Assembly: GCA_029269725.1 (NCBI GenBank)
Contig: JARJHS010000013.1
Span: 1-64,000, forward strand
Length of the DNA: 64,000 nucleotides
From: Pollutibacter soli
Lineage (GTDB): Bacteria; Bacteroidota; Bacteroidia; Chitinophagales; Chitinophagaceae
Reading direction: 5' to 3'
In this document: piece by piece, positions 49,571 to 59,131 of the stretch
Position numbering within the stretch: the first letter of the stretch is position 1
How the letters are laid out: each line of letters opens with the position of its first letter
The notes under the pieces: model-generated
What the model was told of the DNA's origin: nothing
Database searches by the model: none
Seen by the model: only the letters and a program-made list of their open reading frames with translations
Program-made: the position numbers and the translations under genes

Positions 49571-51652
49571 TACGATGCTGGAGTTATGATTTCTGATGAG
49601 ATCTCCTGAAATATGAACCGCTTCCGCCAGATAGGCATCCTTTTTCAAAGATTTCAACCAGCGATCATTGCGTTCGGCGCTGCGACCGTCGGCGATACTT
49701 GTGTCTACCGGTTTGATATCAAGCGAATCATTCAGTTGCATCAGTTTCCGCGTTTCTTCTACCTTCTGCCGGATTTCCTGCTCCTTTTTCTCATAAGCAT
49801 TCAGTGAAAGGTAGCGTGTGCCCTTGCTCTGACCGGCGAGCCAGGCAACGTTATTCTTGATTTTGTTAAGATTAAGACTGTGTCTTTTGGTGACACCGTT
49901 GGTTAAGGAATCCATAAATGGTTGCTGATCCCAGGTGGTATAGTTGAGTTTTTTCAGCTCATCCCATTCAAGCGCAGAAGGATTGTCTTTTTCCTTCATC
50001 TTAAAATACTCGTAATATCCAGGCAACACGATATCCGGCTCAACCCCCTTCAATTGTGTAGAAGAACCATTGATGCGATAATATTTCTGAATCGTAAGAT
50101 GAATCGTTCCGAGATCTTCTGTTTCAGGATGATCACTTAATGGGATAGGTCTCTGTACTGTTCCTTTGCCATAAGTGGATGAACTTCCTATCACCACTCC
50201 GCGATGATAATCCTGGATGGCAGCAGCGAAAATTTCGGATGCTGACGCGCTGAATTCATTCACCATCACAACGAGCGGACCGTCATACAGCACGCGGCCA
50301 TCATTATCCCCATGAGTTGAAAATCTTCCATCACCATTTTTCACCTGAACCACCGGACCTTTTGGAATAAACAACCCAACCATGCGGATCACTTCATACA
50401 AACTTCCGCCGCCATTATCACGGATATCGATAATTACAGATTCAACATTTTCTTTTTTCAGTTTTATCAACTCGCGCGCAATGTCTTCGGAGCAGTTTCT
50501 TCCGGTTTCTTCACCAAGTGATGTATAAAACTTAGGGAGATAGATATAACCGGTTTTATGGCCATTGTCATTGATCACAGTGCTCTTTGCAAATACTTCA
50601 TCAAGCTTCATTTCCTCACGTTCGATGGCCACGGTTTTACTGGTACCATCTGCTTTTTTTAGTGTCAGCTTTACTACAGAACCTTTCGCACCTCTGATCA
50701 GTTTGATTGCATCAGGCACATCGTATCCGGCAACATCAACTGCATCACCATTGCCCTGGGCAATTTTTGTGATCAGGTCACCATCATTTACTTCGCCTGT
50801 TTTCCACGCTGGTCCGCCGGGAGCTACACTGTAAATTTTCGGATAGCCGTTCTCTTCAGTAATCGTAGCACCAATACCATAAAATTTCCCGCTCAGATCC
50901 TCATCCCATGACCTCTTTTCAACAGGCATAAAGAAATCTGTATGCGGGTCCATCATATTGGTGACGGCATTGATAAAAAGACTGAAACGATCATCGTCTG
51001 TGGTTCTTCCAATCTGGCGGTCGAAATATTTTTTAACCACATTTGTTGTAAGTCTCCTTGATTCCGCTTCCAGCTCAGCGTCGGTTTTTTTTGCCATAGC
51101 TTCATCCGTTCCTTTCTTTTTATCATCCAGCAAATCAGCATATCGCTCGAGCGACATGTACTTTAATTTTTTGTACCATGCTTTTTTCTGATCGGCAACA
51201 TTTGCGGGCCATTCTGAATTATTGGCAATGATGCTATCCTCTATATTGAAATTGTAAGGCTTTGCCAATGCATCAAGCGCAACAGTATTAACCTCTTTTA
51301 ATCTCTTTTTGTACAGATCATTCACTTCGAAAAAGAAGCCGACGGGCTTTCCACGAAGTTCATCATCGATTCTGTCTTCAAATTTTTTGAGATACTGTAT
51401 ATCTTCTTTTAGAAAAATATTTTTTTCCGGATCAAGCCTGTCGATATAATCTGCAAAAACCTTTGCAGAAAACTGATCGTTTAAAGACTGCGGACTGAAA
51501 TGTGCCTGGGTTAAAACTTTTGCAACTTCATGCAGGATTTTGTCGTAACGCGGATTGGTACTCGCACCATCGCCTGCAAAAAGGGAAGAAAAAAGAACTA
51601 ATGCTGCTGACAGCATGCAGATTTTTGTGATTGAAACTTTGTTCATAGCCAC
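49562..51652 (-). CDS. prc: Tail-specific C-terminal processing protease (S41)
   Basis: A 696-residue periplasmic protease of the Tsp/Prc type. It starts with an export signal and an N-terminal helical domain (about 35-230), then a PDZ domain (about 240-330), and the S41 catalytic domain with NEFSASASEIFAAAIQD (Ser/Ala motif at 468-473) and the catalytic Lys496 in TYGKGTVQ. A long C-terminal helical domain follows. It degrades proteins with nonpolar C-termini and in other bacteria processes PBP3 and cell-wall hydrolases. The gene ends ATC GTA AAA CGT TAA, so the stop lies in an AACGTTAA word followed by AGGTTATAGGTTGTAGG repeats. Confidence 0.93.
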   Translation of the reverse strand: MAMNKVSITKICMLSAALVLFSSLFAGDGASTNPRYDKILHEVAKVLTQAHFSPQSLNDQFSAKVFADYIDRLDPEKNIFLKEDIQYLKKFEDRIDDELRGKPVGFFFEVNDLYKKRLKEVNTVALDALAKPYNFNIEDSIIANNSEWPANVADQKKAWYKKLKYMSLERYADLLDDKKKGTDEAMAKKTDAELEAESRRLTTNVVKKYFDRQIGRTTDDDRFSLFINAVTNMMDPHTDFFMPVEKRSWDEDLSGKFYGIGATITEENGYPKIYSVAPGGPAWKTGEVNDGDLITKIAQGNGDAVDVAGYDVPDAIKLIRGAKGSVVKLTLKKADGTSKTVAIEREEMKLDEVFAKSTVINDNGHKTGYIYLPKFYTSLGEETGRNCSEDIARELIKLKKENVESVIIDIRDNGGGSLYEVIRMVGLFIPKGPVVQVKNGDGRFSTHGDNDGRVLYDGPLVVMVNEFSASASEIFAAAIQDYHRGVVIGSSSTYGKGTVQRPIPLSDHPETEDLGTIHLTIQKYYRINGSSTQLKGVEPDIVLPGYYEYFKMKEKDNPSALEWDELKKLNYTTWDQQPFMDSLTNGVTKRHSLNLNKIKNNVAWLAGQSKGTRYLSLNAYEKKEQEIRQKVEETRKLMQLNDSLDIKPVDTSIADGRSAERNDRWLKSLKKDAYLAEAVHISGDLIRNHNSSIVKR

Positions 51653-51784
51653 GATTTGTTAGACCTCGCCGTTAATGTGACAAGTAAGATACTTCGCGGA
51701 TTTGATATTTAAAAGCCAAATATACCCGCGAACCGCCGCTTATGTTTTAGCCGCGGAATTTAGTACCCATAAGCAGTAGAAGGG

Positions 51785-52513
51785 TCAGTCGTTCTTCAAA
51801 AGTGTAGATGCTGCTTCGTCCAAAAACCAATGAACAACTGCATTTTCAGGCCTGATCAGCTGAGCCGGATAATTGTCCGGATCTCCTGATCCATTCAACA
51901 CATGATGAACAGCTTCAGCTTTTGTCTGGCCATATACCAGGAACGCAATTGCCTCAGCATCATTGATCATCGGAGCGGTCATAGTCAAACGCCATTGATC
52001 CTGATCTTCCAAAAATACGGCCTTTACGGTTTTTTCTTTCTCTTTTAACACAGCCGTATGAGGGAAAAGCGAAGCCGTATGAGCGTTATCTCCCAGGCCG
52101 AGTAATATGAGATCAAAAGCTACCGGCTTCTCTCCAAAAAATTCTCTAATGCGCTGATCATATTCACGGGCGGACTCCTCCGGAGAAACGCTGGTATTGA
52201 AATAGAACATATTAGCTTCCGGAACGTTCAGTGGATCAGCAAAAAACTTTTTGATCATTCCGCCATTACTGGCTTCATCTTCAAAAGGGACGTATCGTTC
52301 ATCGCCTATAAAAAAATACATTTTTGACCAGTCGAGCTGATCGCAGTATGCTGATGAATTCAACAGGTTATAGAAATTCTTCGGTGATTTTCCGCCTGAC
52401 AGAACAACTGTACAACTGCCATTATCGGTAATCTGCGAATGCAGATGCTGAACAAAATAATCTGCAAGACTTGTAATCGCTTCATCAACATTCCTGAAAA
52501 TGTGTAGTTCCAT
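51785..52513 (-). CDS. pgl: 6-phosphogluconolactonase
   Basis: A 242-residue DevB/SOL-type lactonase that hydrolyses 6-phosphogluconolactone to 6-phosphogluconate. The N-terminal part has TVVLSGGKSPKNFYNLL (phosphate-binding region), followed by DWSKMYFFIGDERYVP and DLILLGLGDNAHTASLFP, all signatures of the glucosamine-6-phosphate isomerase/6PGL fold. It is separated from the zwf stop by only 2 bases, so it is the last gene of the gnd-zwf-pgl unit. Confidence 0.95.
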   Translation of the reverse strand: MELHIFRNVDEAITSLADYFVQHLHSQITDNGSCTVVLSGGKSPKNFYNLLNSSAYCDQLDWSKMYFFIGDERYVPFEDEASNGGMIKKFFADPLNVPEANMFYFNTSVSPEESAREYDQRIREFFGEKPVAFDLILLGLGDNAHTASLFPHTAVLKEKEKTVKAVFLEDQDQWRLTMTAPMINDAEAIAFLVYGQTKAEAVHHVLNGSGDPDNYPAQLIRPENAVVHWFLDEAASTLLKND

Positions 52514-52515
52514 GT

Positions 52516-54024
52516 TTAATGTTTTCCGTTAACCGGTAATGAAAACCAATGATATCCATCGCCGGCAATCATCGCTTCTGCAAGTTCCGGGCCCCAGGAT
52601 CCTGCGCTGTAATTAGGGAAATTAACTGACGGCTTGTTCGTCCACATATTAATTACCGGCATCAGCAGATCCCACGCTGCTTCCACCTGGTCGCCACGCA
52701 TGAACAAGGTCTGGTCACCAGTCATTGTATCGAGCAACAAAGTCTCATAGGCCTCAGGTGTATAGCTTGAATAAGAGGTTTTATAATCAAAAACCATGTC
52801 AACCGTATTCAGCAACATATCGAGACCAGGTCTTTTACCCTGTAACTGTAAGCGAATACTCATCTCAGGCTGAATGCTGATGATCAGGCGGTTCTGTTGC
52901 CAGCTGTCGATAGCCTCCGGAGGAAATACAAAATGCGGAAGATCGCGGAACTGGATGCTGATCAGCGATGAAGATTCGGCCAGCCTTTTTCCCGTCCTGA
53001 TATAAAAAGGCACACCCTGCCATCGCCAGTTATCTATAAAAAATTTGATAGCGGTGAAAGTCTCCGTATTGGAACTCGGGTTCACATCCGGCTCTTCCCG
53101 ATATCCCGGAACCTCTTTTCCTTTCAGCCAACCGCCACCATACTGACCGCGGACCACGGTCGAGCGCAATGCTTCAGGACTGAACCTCCGCATGGCCGTG
53201 AGGACATCCAGTTTCCGGTTATGCACTTCTGCTGCACGGAAACTTACCGGTGGCTCCATTGCAATAAGACAAAGCAACTGAAGAATATGATTCTGCACCA
53301 TATCCCGCAATGCACCCGAACCTTCATAATATCCGCCCCTGCCTTCCACGCCGAGTTGTTCAGTTACAGAAATCTGAATATGCTGGATATAGTTCCGGTT
53401 CCACAATGGTTCAAGAATCGAATTTGCAAAACGGAAGGCCATGATGTTTTGTACCGTCTCTTTGCCGAGATAATGATCTATGCGATAGATCTGTTCTTCG
53501 CGATAATTTTCATTGAGCAACTGATTCAATGCGCGCGCTGATTCAAGATCATGACCGAATGGTTTTTCGATAACGATCCTGCACAAGCCTTCATCATTGA
53601 GTTTATTAGCCGCAATATTTTTTGCGATGACCGGAAAAAGTGTGGGTGCAACGGCCAGATAATGGATTACATAAGGCTTCGCGTTCCATTCTTTTGAATT
53701 GCTTTCAACGATCTCGCAGATATTACTGTAACCTTCCGGTTTGTTGACATCACCTGCGGTGTACCTCACATGCCCGGCGAACAATTGCCATTGTGGCTCT
53801 GCGGCTTTGCCTGATCTTGAAAAGTTGTTGATCCCCTCGAGCATTTTATTTCTGAAATCATCATCAGATAAAGGTGTCCGACCTGTTCCGATAATGGTAA
53901 ATTTTTCCGGCATCCATCCATCAAGAAAAAGATTGAACAGCGCGGGTGCCAGTTTTCTCCAGCAGAGATCGCCCGTTGCACCGTATATGATGAAAATGGT
54001 GGGTTGTGATTTTATTGATTTCAA
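52516..54024 (-). CDS. zwf: Glucose-6-phosphate 1-dehydrogenase
   Basis: A 502-residue enzyme oxidising glucose-6-phosphate to 6-phosphogluconolactone with NAD(P)+. The coenzyme fold is IYGATGDLCWRKLAPALF near residue 14, and the active-site motif is RIDHYLGKETVQNIMAFRF with the catalytic His and Lys. C-terminal features are FYIRTGKRLAE and PEAYETLLLDTMTGDQTLFMR. It follows gnd by 39 bases and precedes pgl by 2, a compact oxidative pentose phosphate operon that supplies NADPH. Confidence 0.97.
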   Translation of the reverse strand: MKSIKSQPTIFIIYGATGDLCWRKLAPALFNLFLDGWMPEKFTIIGTGRTPLSDDDFRNKMLEGINNFSRSGKAAEPQWQLFAGHVRYTAGDVNKPEGYSNICEIVESNSKEWNAKPYVIHYLAVAPTLFPVIAKNIAANKLNDEGLCRIVIEKPFGHDLESARALNQLLNENYREEQIYRIDHYLGKETVQNIMAFRFANSILEPLWNRNYIQHIQISVTEQLGVEGRGGYYEGSGALRDMVQNHILQLLCLIAMEPPVSFRAAEVHNRKLDVLTAMRRFSPEALRSTVVRGQYGGGWLKGKEVPGYREEPDVNPSSNTETFTAIKFFIDNWRWQGVPFYIRTGKRLAESSSLISIQFRDLPHFVFPPEAIDSWQQNRLIISIQPEMSIRLQLQGKRPGLDMLLNTVDMVFDYKTSYSSYTPEAYETLLLDTMTGDQTLFMRGDQVEAAWDLLMPVINMWTNKPSVNFPNYSAGSWGPELAEAMIAGDGYHWFSLPVNGKH

Positions 54025-54063
54025 ACCTGTCTGTTTAAATTGATTTTACAAAAATGTTTTCGG

Positions 54064-55491
54064 CTATACCGGTATGTTACCAGAGGGGTGTGCCCAATCC
54101 GTATGAAAAACACCGGATTTTCCAATCAGTTCATAGGTATGCGCACCAAAATAATCCCGCTGAGCCTGTATAAGATTTGATGGAAGTTCCGCGCTCCTGA
54201 TGGCATCATAATAACCTATGGTATTTGCGTATGCTGGTACAGATACTCCGCTGGTGATGCATTGTGCAACAAGCGTGCGAACAGATTGTTCAGTATATTT
54301 CAGAATTGAACTTACCTCAGGATCCAGGAAAAGATGAGCAAGACCAGCCTCCCGTTCAAAACCTTTGCGAATCAGTTCAAGAAAAGAAGACCTGATGATA
54401 CATCCTCCGCGCCATATCCTTGCAATCTCATTTAGCTTAAGCTGATAATTATATACTTCAGAAGCTCTCGACAAAAGATGAATTCCCTGCGAGTATATTG
54501 TCACCAGTCCGAAAGTATAAGACTGCTTTAATAAATCCTTGAAAGCTGCGTCTTTGAAAACTGGCTTATCATTTTTCTGTCTTTCAAATACAGTACTGAG
54601 TTTTTCACGTAGTGTTTTATATTTTGAAAGATCACGCAGTGCCACTGCAAGGTCGATTGTCGGAATCGGTAACTCAAGATCTGTCGATATCTGCGTTGTC
54701 CATTTACCTGTTCCCTTTGATTTGGCTTCGTCTTTAATTTTATCGACCAGCAGGGTGCCATCAGTATCCTTATAAGCGAATATATCTGCTGTGATTTCCA
54801 GCAGGTAAGATTTCAGATCGTCTTTGTTCCATTCTGCAAATGTCTCCTGTATTTTATCTTCACCCCAGTTTTGTGCAACGCGCATAATCTCATAGGTATC
54901 TGCAATCAATTGCATGATCGCATATTCGATACCGTTATGTACCATTTTTACGAAATGACCTGAAGCACCCGGACCGATATAGGTAACGCAAGGTTCACCA
55001 TCCACCTGGGCAGCGATCGCTTCGAGAACAGGTTGTACATACTGGTAAGCTTCTTTATCTCCGCCCGGCATCATACTCGGACCATATCTTGCACCTTCTT
55101 CACCACCGGAAACGCCCATGCCAAAGAAGTGCAGTCCGACGGCCTCGAGCTGATCAACTCTTTTAGTTGTATCTGTGAAATGCGAATTTCCACCGTCAAT
55201 GATAATATCTCCTTTTGCAAGAAGCGGTTGCAATTCCACAATTACATCATCAACAATTTTTCCGGCAGGTACAAGCAGGATGATGACTGCTGGTTTTTCA
55301 AGACTATCAATGAATGCAGTAACATCAACAAATCCTTTCACCTGCATTCCCGCACCTTCCTGTTCCAGCAACCGGACTTTTGTTGCATCTTTATCAAATC
55401 CTGCTCCTGAAAAACCATGAGAAGCAATATTCAACAGCAGATTCCTGCCCATCGTTCCCATGCCAACTATTCCGATTCTGTATTTGTCCAT
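54064..55491 (-). CDS. gnd: 6-phosphogluconate dehydrogenase, decarboxylating
   Basis: A 475-residue enzyme that converts 6-phosphogluconate to ribulose-5-phosphate and CO2 with NADP+. It has the N-terminal RIGIVGMGTMGRNLLLNIA dinucleotide fold, GVSGGEEGARYGPSMMPGG, the catalytic VKMVHNGIEYAIMQLIAD with Lys and Asn, and the C-terminal tail ending ...DWAHPSGNIPV. It is the promoter-proximal gene of the gnd-zwf-pgl unit. Gluconate phosphorylated by the kinase at 16 kb would also enter here. Confidence 0.97.
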   Translation of the reverse strand: MDKYRIGIVGMGTMGRNLLLNIASHGFSGAGFDKDATKVRLLEQEGAGMQVKGFVDVTAFIDSLEKPAVIILLVPAGKIVDDVIVELQPLLAKGDIIIDGGNSHFTDTTKRVDQLEAVGLHFFGMGVSGGEEGARYGPSMMPGGDKEAYQYVQPVLEAIAAQVDGEPCVTYIGPGASGHFVKMVHNGIEYAIMQLIADTYEIMRVAQNWGEDKIQETFAEWNKDDLKSYLLEITADIFAYKDTDGTLLVDKIKDEAKSKGTGKWTTQISTDLELPIPTIDLAVALRDLSKYKTLREKLSTVFERQKNDKPVFKDAAFKDLLKQSYTFGLVTIYSQGIHLLSRASEVYNYQLKLNEIARIWRGGCIIRSSFLELIRKGFEREAGLAHLFLDPEVSSILKYTEQSVRTLVAQCITSGVSVPAYANTIGYYDAIRSAELPSNLIQAQRDYFGAHTYELIGKSGVFHTDWAHPSGNIPV

Positions 55492-55699
55492 TGTTTTATT
55501 TTACGGTTCGTTTGTTGTTGTTCGTTGTTCGTTGTTCGTTGTTCGAAACAGCCGGGTGTTGAACTATGAACATTTGGCGATCTGGCAACCAGCTTTTATC
55601 TCTATTGTTGTAATCCATAATAAATGAATCTAACTTATAACCTATCACCTTTAATTTTCAACTCCTACATACGACTTACTTCTTACTACTTACTCCCTA
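55492..55699. other. Intergenic region with GTTCGTTG and AGTAAG repeats
   Basis: Between gnd and rpiB. On the plus strand it has GTTTGTTGTTGTTCGTTGTTCG repeats (55508-55545), AACAGCC (55547-55553), a GTTGAACTATGAAC word and, near 55624-55700, TTATAACCTATCACC and CTTACTTCTTACTACTTAC, the latter two following rpiB in its sense. No gene. Confidence 0.55.
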
Positions 55700-56146
55700 T
55701 TACCTCTTCTCCAGCGCCTCAATCTTATCCAACCTCCGCTGATATTTCTCCCCTCCCGAATATTTCGCTTCTAAAAAAGCTTTCACCAACTCTTTGGCAA
55801 CCGCAAATCCTGTGATTCTCCCACCCAGACAAATCAGGTTCATATTATCATCTTCAACACCCTGGTGGGCGGAAAAATGATCGGTGATCAATGAAGAACG
55901 AACACCGGCGATTTTATTGGAAACGATGGCAGCACCTACGCCACTTCCGCAAATGGCAATGCCACGTTCTGCAGTCCCTTTTGCAACTGCCTCGCTGAGT
56001 GGAATAATAAAATCCGGGTAATCATCCAGTTTGTCGAGTTCAAATGCACCAAAATCAACTACTTCATGATTCAATTCTCCCAGATAATCTTTGATGATCT
56101 GTTTAAGTTCGAAGCCACCATGATCTGCGGCAATTCCCACTATCAT
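55700..56146 (-). CDS. rpiB: Ribose-5-phosphate isomerase B
   Basis: A 148-residue RpiB/LacAB-type isomerase interconverting ribose-5-phosphate and ribulose-5-phosphate, the next step after gnd. It has GIAADHGGFELKQIIKDYLG at the N-terminus, GIAICGSGVGAAIVSNKIAGVRS with the catalytic Cys, and NMNLICLGGRITG. It is on the same strand as gnd-zwf-pgl and lies upstream of them, with a 208 bp repeat-rich gap, so it is probably a separate transcript of a functional neighbourhood. The stop TAA follows GAG AAG AGG and merges into an AGTAAGTAG repeat. Confidence 0.95.
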   Translation of the reverse strand: MIVGIAADHGGFELKQIIKDYLGELNHEVVDFGAFELDKLDDYPDFIIPLSEAVAKGTAERGIAICGSGVGAAIVSNKIAGVRSSLITDHFSAHQGVEDDNMNLICLGGRITGFAVAKELVKAFLEAKYSGGEKYQRRLDKIEALEKR

Positions 56147-56242
56147 ATTCGATCTCTGTTTTTCGGTTGTTCTAAGCTATATAAAAAATTCCATCGGGCA
56201 TGTCAGCGGATTACCTCGCGTGAAATCTGTAAACACAAAACT

Positions 56243-58894
56243 TCATTTTTTATACAATGCAAGGTATTTCATCATTACTGCAATAAGACTTGTCCAACCA
56301 GTCTGATGCGAAGCGCCGAGGCCTTCACCTGTCTCACCATGAAAAAATTCATTAAACAGAACGAGATTCCGGTTTTCGGGTAGCTGATAAAACCAGGACG
56401 AACGACCCTGAACTGTGCGGGTGAAGTCCGGTTTCATTAAAAATGCGCTTACTATCCGCTCAGTCAGTGCCACCGACACTTCATGAAGTGTGTGTTTATT
56501 GCCGGAATGCGCAGGAAAATCCACCTTCGTTTCTTCACCAAAAAATCCGTGCAGTTGATAGATTGTCTGAATGATTAAGTAATTCAGAGGCATCCATACG
56601 GGTCCACGCCAGTTACTGTTACCTCCAAAAACGGCATCATCACTGTCGCCGGGGCAATAGGAAATGGTGTAGCTGACATGATCGTAATGTAATGAGTACG
56701 GGTGCGCGGCATGAAATTTTGAAAGAGAACGTATACCAGTAGGCGCGAGGAATTCATTTTCATCGAGAACGATGTCTATCAAACGCATCATTCTATCTTT
56801 CTGAACAAGTGAAATAAGAATATTCCCATTCGCATCTACCTGCTCAAAAGGCACAAACTTATTACGTGATGTCCGGTAGTGCTTGAAGAAATCCATCCGC
56901 TTTTTAAAATCTGTAAGCTGATCCATCGCCTCGCGTGGAATAATGCCCACGTTGAACAATACACTAAGACCAACCAGCGAACGAACTTTGAGCCTTATGC
57001 GGTCACCTTCTGCAGTGTGGAGGAGATCATAAAAAAACTTTTCCTCATCATCCCACAGGAGATCATTCAACGATGCAGCGATCAGTGAAAAATGCTCATA
57101 AAATTTCGTCACTACATCTTCAAAATTCCTGTCCACCAGCGCTATCTCCATCGCCATATCCATCATATTCAATGCATACATGCCCATCCAGGCTGTAGCA
57201 TCTGCCTGTTCGAGGTAAGTTCCATAGGGCAGCTTATTACGATCGATGACGCCGATATTATCCATTCCCAGGAAGCCGCCGGTAAAAACATTTCTTTCAT
57301 TTTCGTCTTCCCTGTTTGCCCACCAGGTGAAATTGAGCATGAGTTTCTGGAAAATGCGTTTCAGGAAGTCTATGTCACTGATTCCGTGAACTTCTTTTTC
57401 AATCCGGTAAACCTGCAAAGCAGCCCAGGCCTGGATCGGGGGATTCACATCACCAAAATTCCATTCGTATGCAGGGATATGAGCTGCCGGACTCATGTAC
57501 CATTCGCGGCACAGCAGGATCAACTGATTTTTTGCAAAAACGGGATCAATCATGGCCATTGGAATGCACTGAAAACAAAGATCCCATGCAGCAAACCAGG
57601 GGTATTCCCATTTATCCGGCATCATCAGTACATCGGCCACTTTCAGGTGTTTCCATTGAGCATTGCGCCCGTTTAATCGTTCCTCCGGCGGATTCCTGTT
57701 CAGCGCATCGCCCTCCAGCCATTGCTCAATATCGAAATGATAAAATTGTTTGTTCCAAAGTAAACCGGTAAGTGCCTGTCGCTGTATCAATGCCTCATCT
57801 GCCGAACAGCTTTGCGGAGTAAATGCTTTGAAGAATTCATCTGTCTCTGCTTTTCGTTTTTTGAAAGTTTCATCCCATACACTTCCAAAAGGATCGTTCT
57901 GTACCGAAGCAGACAAACGGAGTTTTATTATTTGTGATTTCCCTGCAGGTATCCGTAACCGGTATACAGGCGAAAACCGCGTCCCCGCTTGTTTTTCCCG
58001 GAGCTGCTGAACAAGGCCAGCATCATTCCCCGTAATTGCATCGCAAATCGCATCTTTTACAAACGGGGTGCTGTTGGCAATGCCGTACAACTTCTGCATA
58101 TTGTTTTCATTCTCCGTCATAAAAGCGGCATCCGCACCGGAATAGCATAACTGGTATGTTTCCAGCCGGTCGTGGGAAGCGTTTACGGACGAAAAACCAT
58201 TGCCGTCAGGGTTGCGTATGATCTGTGGCTTCTGCATGGTTTCATGGTTCAGCCAGCGGTTACGGAACCAGAACATTGCGGCAACGGTCAGGTCAGCATC
58301 GGCTTTACTCCGGTTGGTTATCTCCAGGGATATGCAGATGTCAAAGCTGTCAGCCTTGGCGTAAGTGACGAGGATATCAAAATAATTATTGTCGTTAAAA
58401 ACGCCTGTATCCAGAATTTCATATTCAGGCTGCAAACGGTTTCGCTGCTGATTTGTTTGCAGTAATTGTGAATAAGGGAAAGTATTGATCGGATACTTGT
58501 ACAGGTACTGCATGTAATAATGCGTCGGGAGATTGTCCAGGTAGTAATACAATTCCTTTACATCTTCTCCATGATTTCCTTGTCCATTGGTCAGACCAAA
58601 TAATCTTTCTTTAACGATAGGATCTTTGTGATTCCAGAATGCGGGTGCAAAACAAAGATTCTGGTGCACGTCACTTAATCCGGCGATACCATCTTCGCCC
58701 CATCGGTACACCCGACTGTGTGCATGATCAAACGGTACATAATTCCATGCGTCGCCGTTGGCGCTGTAATCTTCTCTCACAGTCCCCCATTGCCGTTCAC
58801 TCAGGTACGGACCCCATAATTCCAGTGGTACTGACTTCTGTGCATTTGCTTTCAATCGCTGTACTTCCGCAAGCGTGTCCCTGTTTAGTTCCAT
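56243..58894 (-). CDS. GH63-type glucosidase (MGH1-like glycoside hydrolase)
   Basis: An 883-residue cytoplasmic (no signal peptide) enzyme of the (alpha/alpha)6-barrel GH63 group. Recognisable parts are KWEYPWFAAWDLCFQCIPMAMIDP and FLGMDNIGVIDR in the middle, and NSNWRGPVWMPLNYLIIQ near residue 775, a conserved GH63 block with a catalytic-type Arg/Gly/Trp motif. The N-terminal part (1-350) is a beta-sandwich-like region. Members hydrolyse alpha-glucosides or mannosylglycerate-type compounds. It lies next to rpiB on the same strand with a 96 bp gap, and could supply glucose for the pentose phosphate genes. Confidence 0.82.
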   Translation of the reverse strand: MELNRDTLAEVQRLKANAQKSVPLELWGPYLSERQWGTVREDYSANGDAWNYVPFDHAHSRVYRWGEDGIAGLSDVHQNLCFAPAFWNHKDPIVKERLFGLTNGQGNHGEDVKELYYYLDNLPTHYYMQYLYKYPINTFPYSQLLQTNQQRNRLQPEYEILDTGVFNDNNYFDILVTYAKADSFDICISLEITNRSKADADLTVAAMFWFRNRWLNHETMQKPQIIRNPDGNGFSSVNASHDRLETYQLCYSGADAAFMTENENNMQKLYGIANSTPFVKDAICDAITGNDAGLVQQLREKQAGTRFSPVYRLRIPAGKSQIIKLRLSASVQNDPFGSVWDETFKKRKAETDEFFKAFTPQSCSADEALIQRQALTGLLWNKQFYHFDIEQWLEGDALNRNPPEERLNGRNAQWKHLKVADVLMMPDKWEYPWFAAWDLCFQCIPMAMIDPVFAKNQLILLCREWYMSPAAHIPAYEWNFGDVNPPIQAWAALQVYRIEKEVHGISDIDFLKRIFQKLMLNFTWWANREDENERNVFTGGFLGMDNIGVIDRNKLPYGTYLEQADATAWMGMYALNMMDMAMEIALVDRNFEDVVTKFYEHFSLIAASLNDLLWDDEEKFFYDLLHTAEGDRIRLKVRSLVGLSVLFNVGIIPREAMDQLTDFKKRMDFFKHYRTSRNKFVPFEQVDANGNILISLVQKDRMMRLIDIVLDENEFLAPTGIRSLSKFHAAHPYSLHYDHVSYTISYCPGDSDDAVFGGNSNWRGPVWMPLNYLIIQTIYQLHGFFGEETKVDFPAHSGNKHTLHEVSVALTERIVSAFLMKPDFTRTVQGRSSWFYQLPENRNLVLFNEFFHGETGEGLGASHQTGWTSLIAVMMKYLALYKK

Positions 58895-59131
58895 TCTTTT
58901 CTATGCCGGTATCGGTTGATGTAATATTCAGTTTTCAGTTACGGTCACCTATGATCGCAAAATAATCTGACGTGTCGGTTAAGTACCGGAGGCAGAATCT
59001 TAAAATTAATGATTCCACGGAAACAGCCCTGTTAATGATACAATTGCCGACCTGTGAAACAAGGTATTTTTCCTTATCTTCAGTTTGATATTTTTCAAAC
59101 GATTGTTTGCTATTCAAAATGAAGTTTCATT

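Noticed and set aside
57092-57676. 194-codon frame antisense to the GH63-type glucosidase
   Set aside because: Entirely inside a conserved enzyme gene; the translation is His/Ile-rich, as expected for an antisense shadow.
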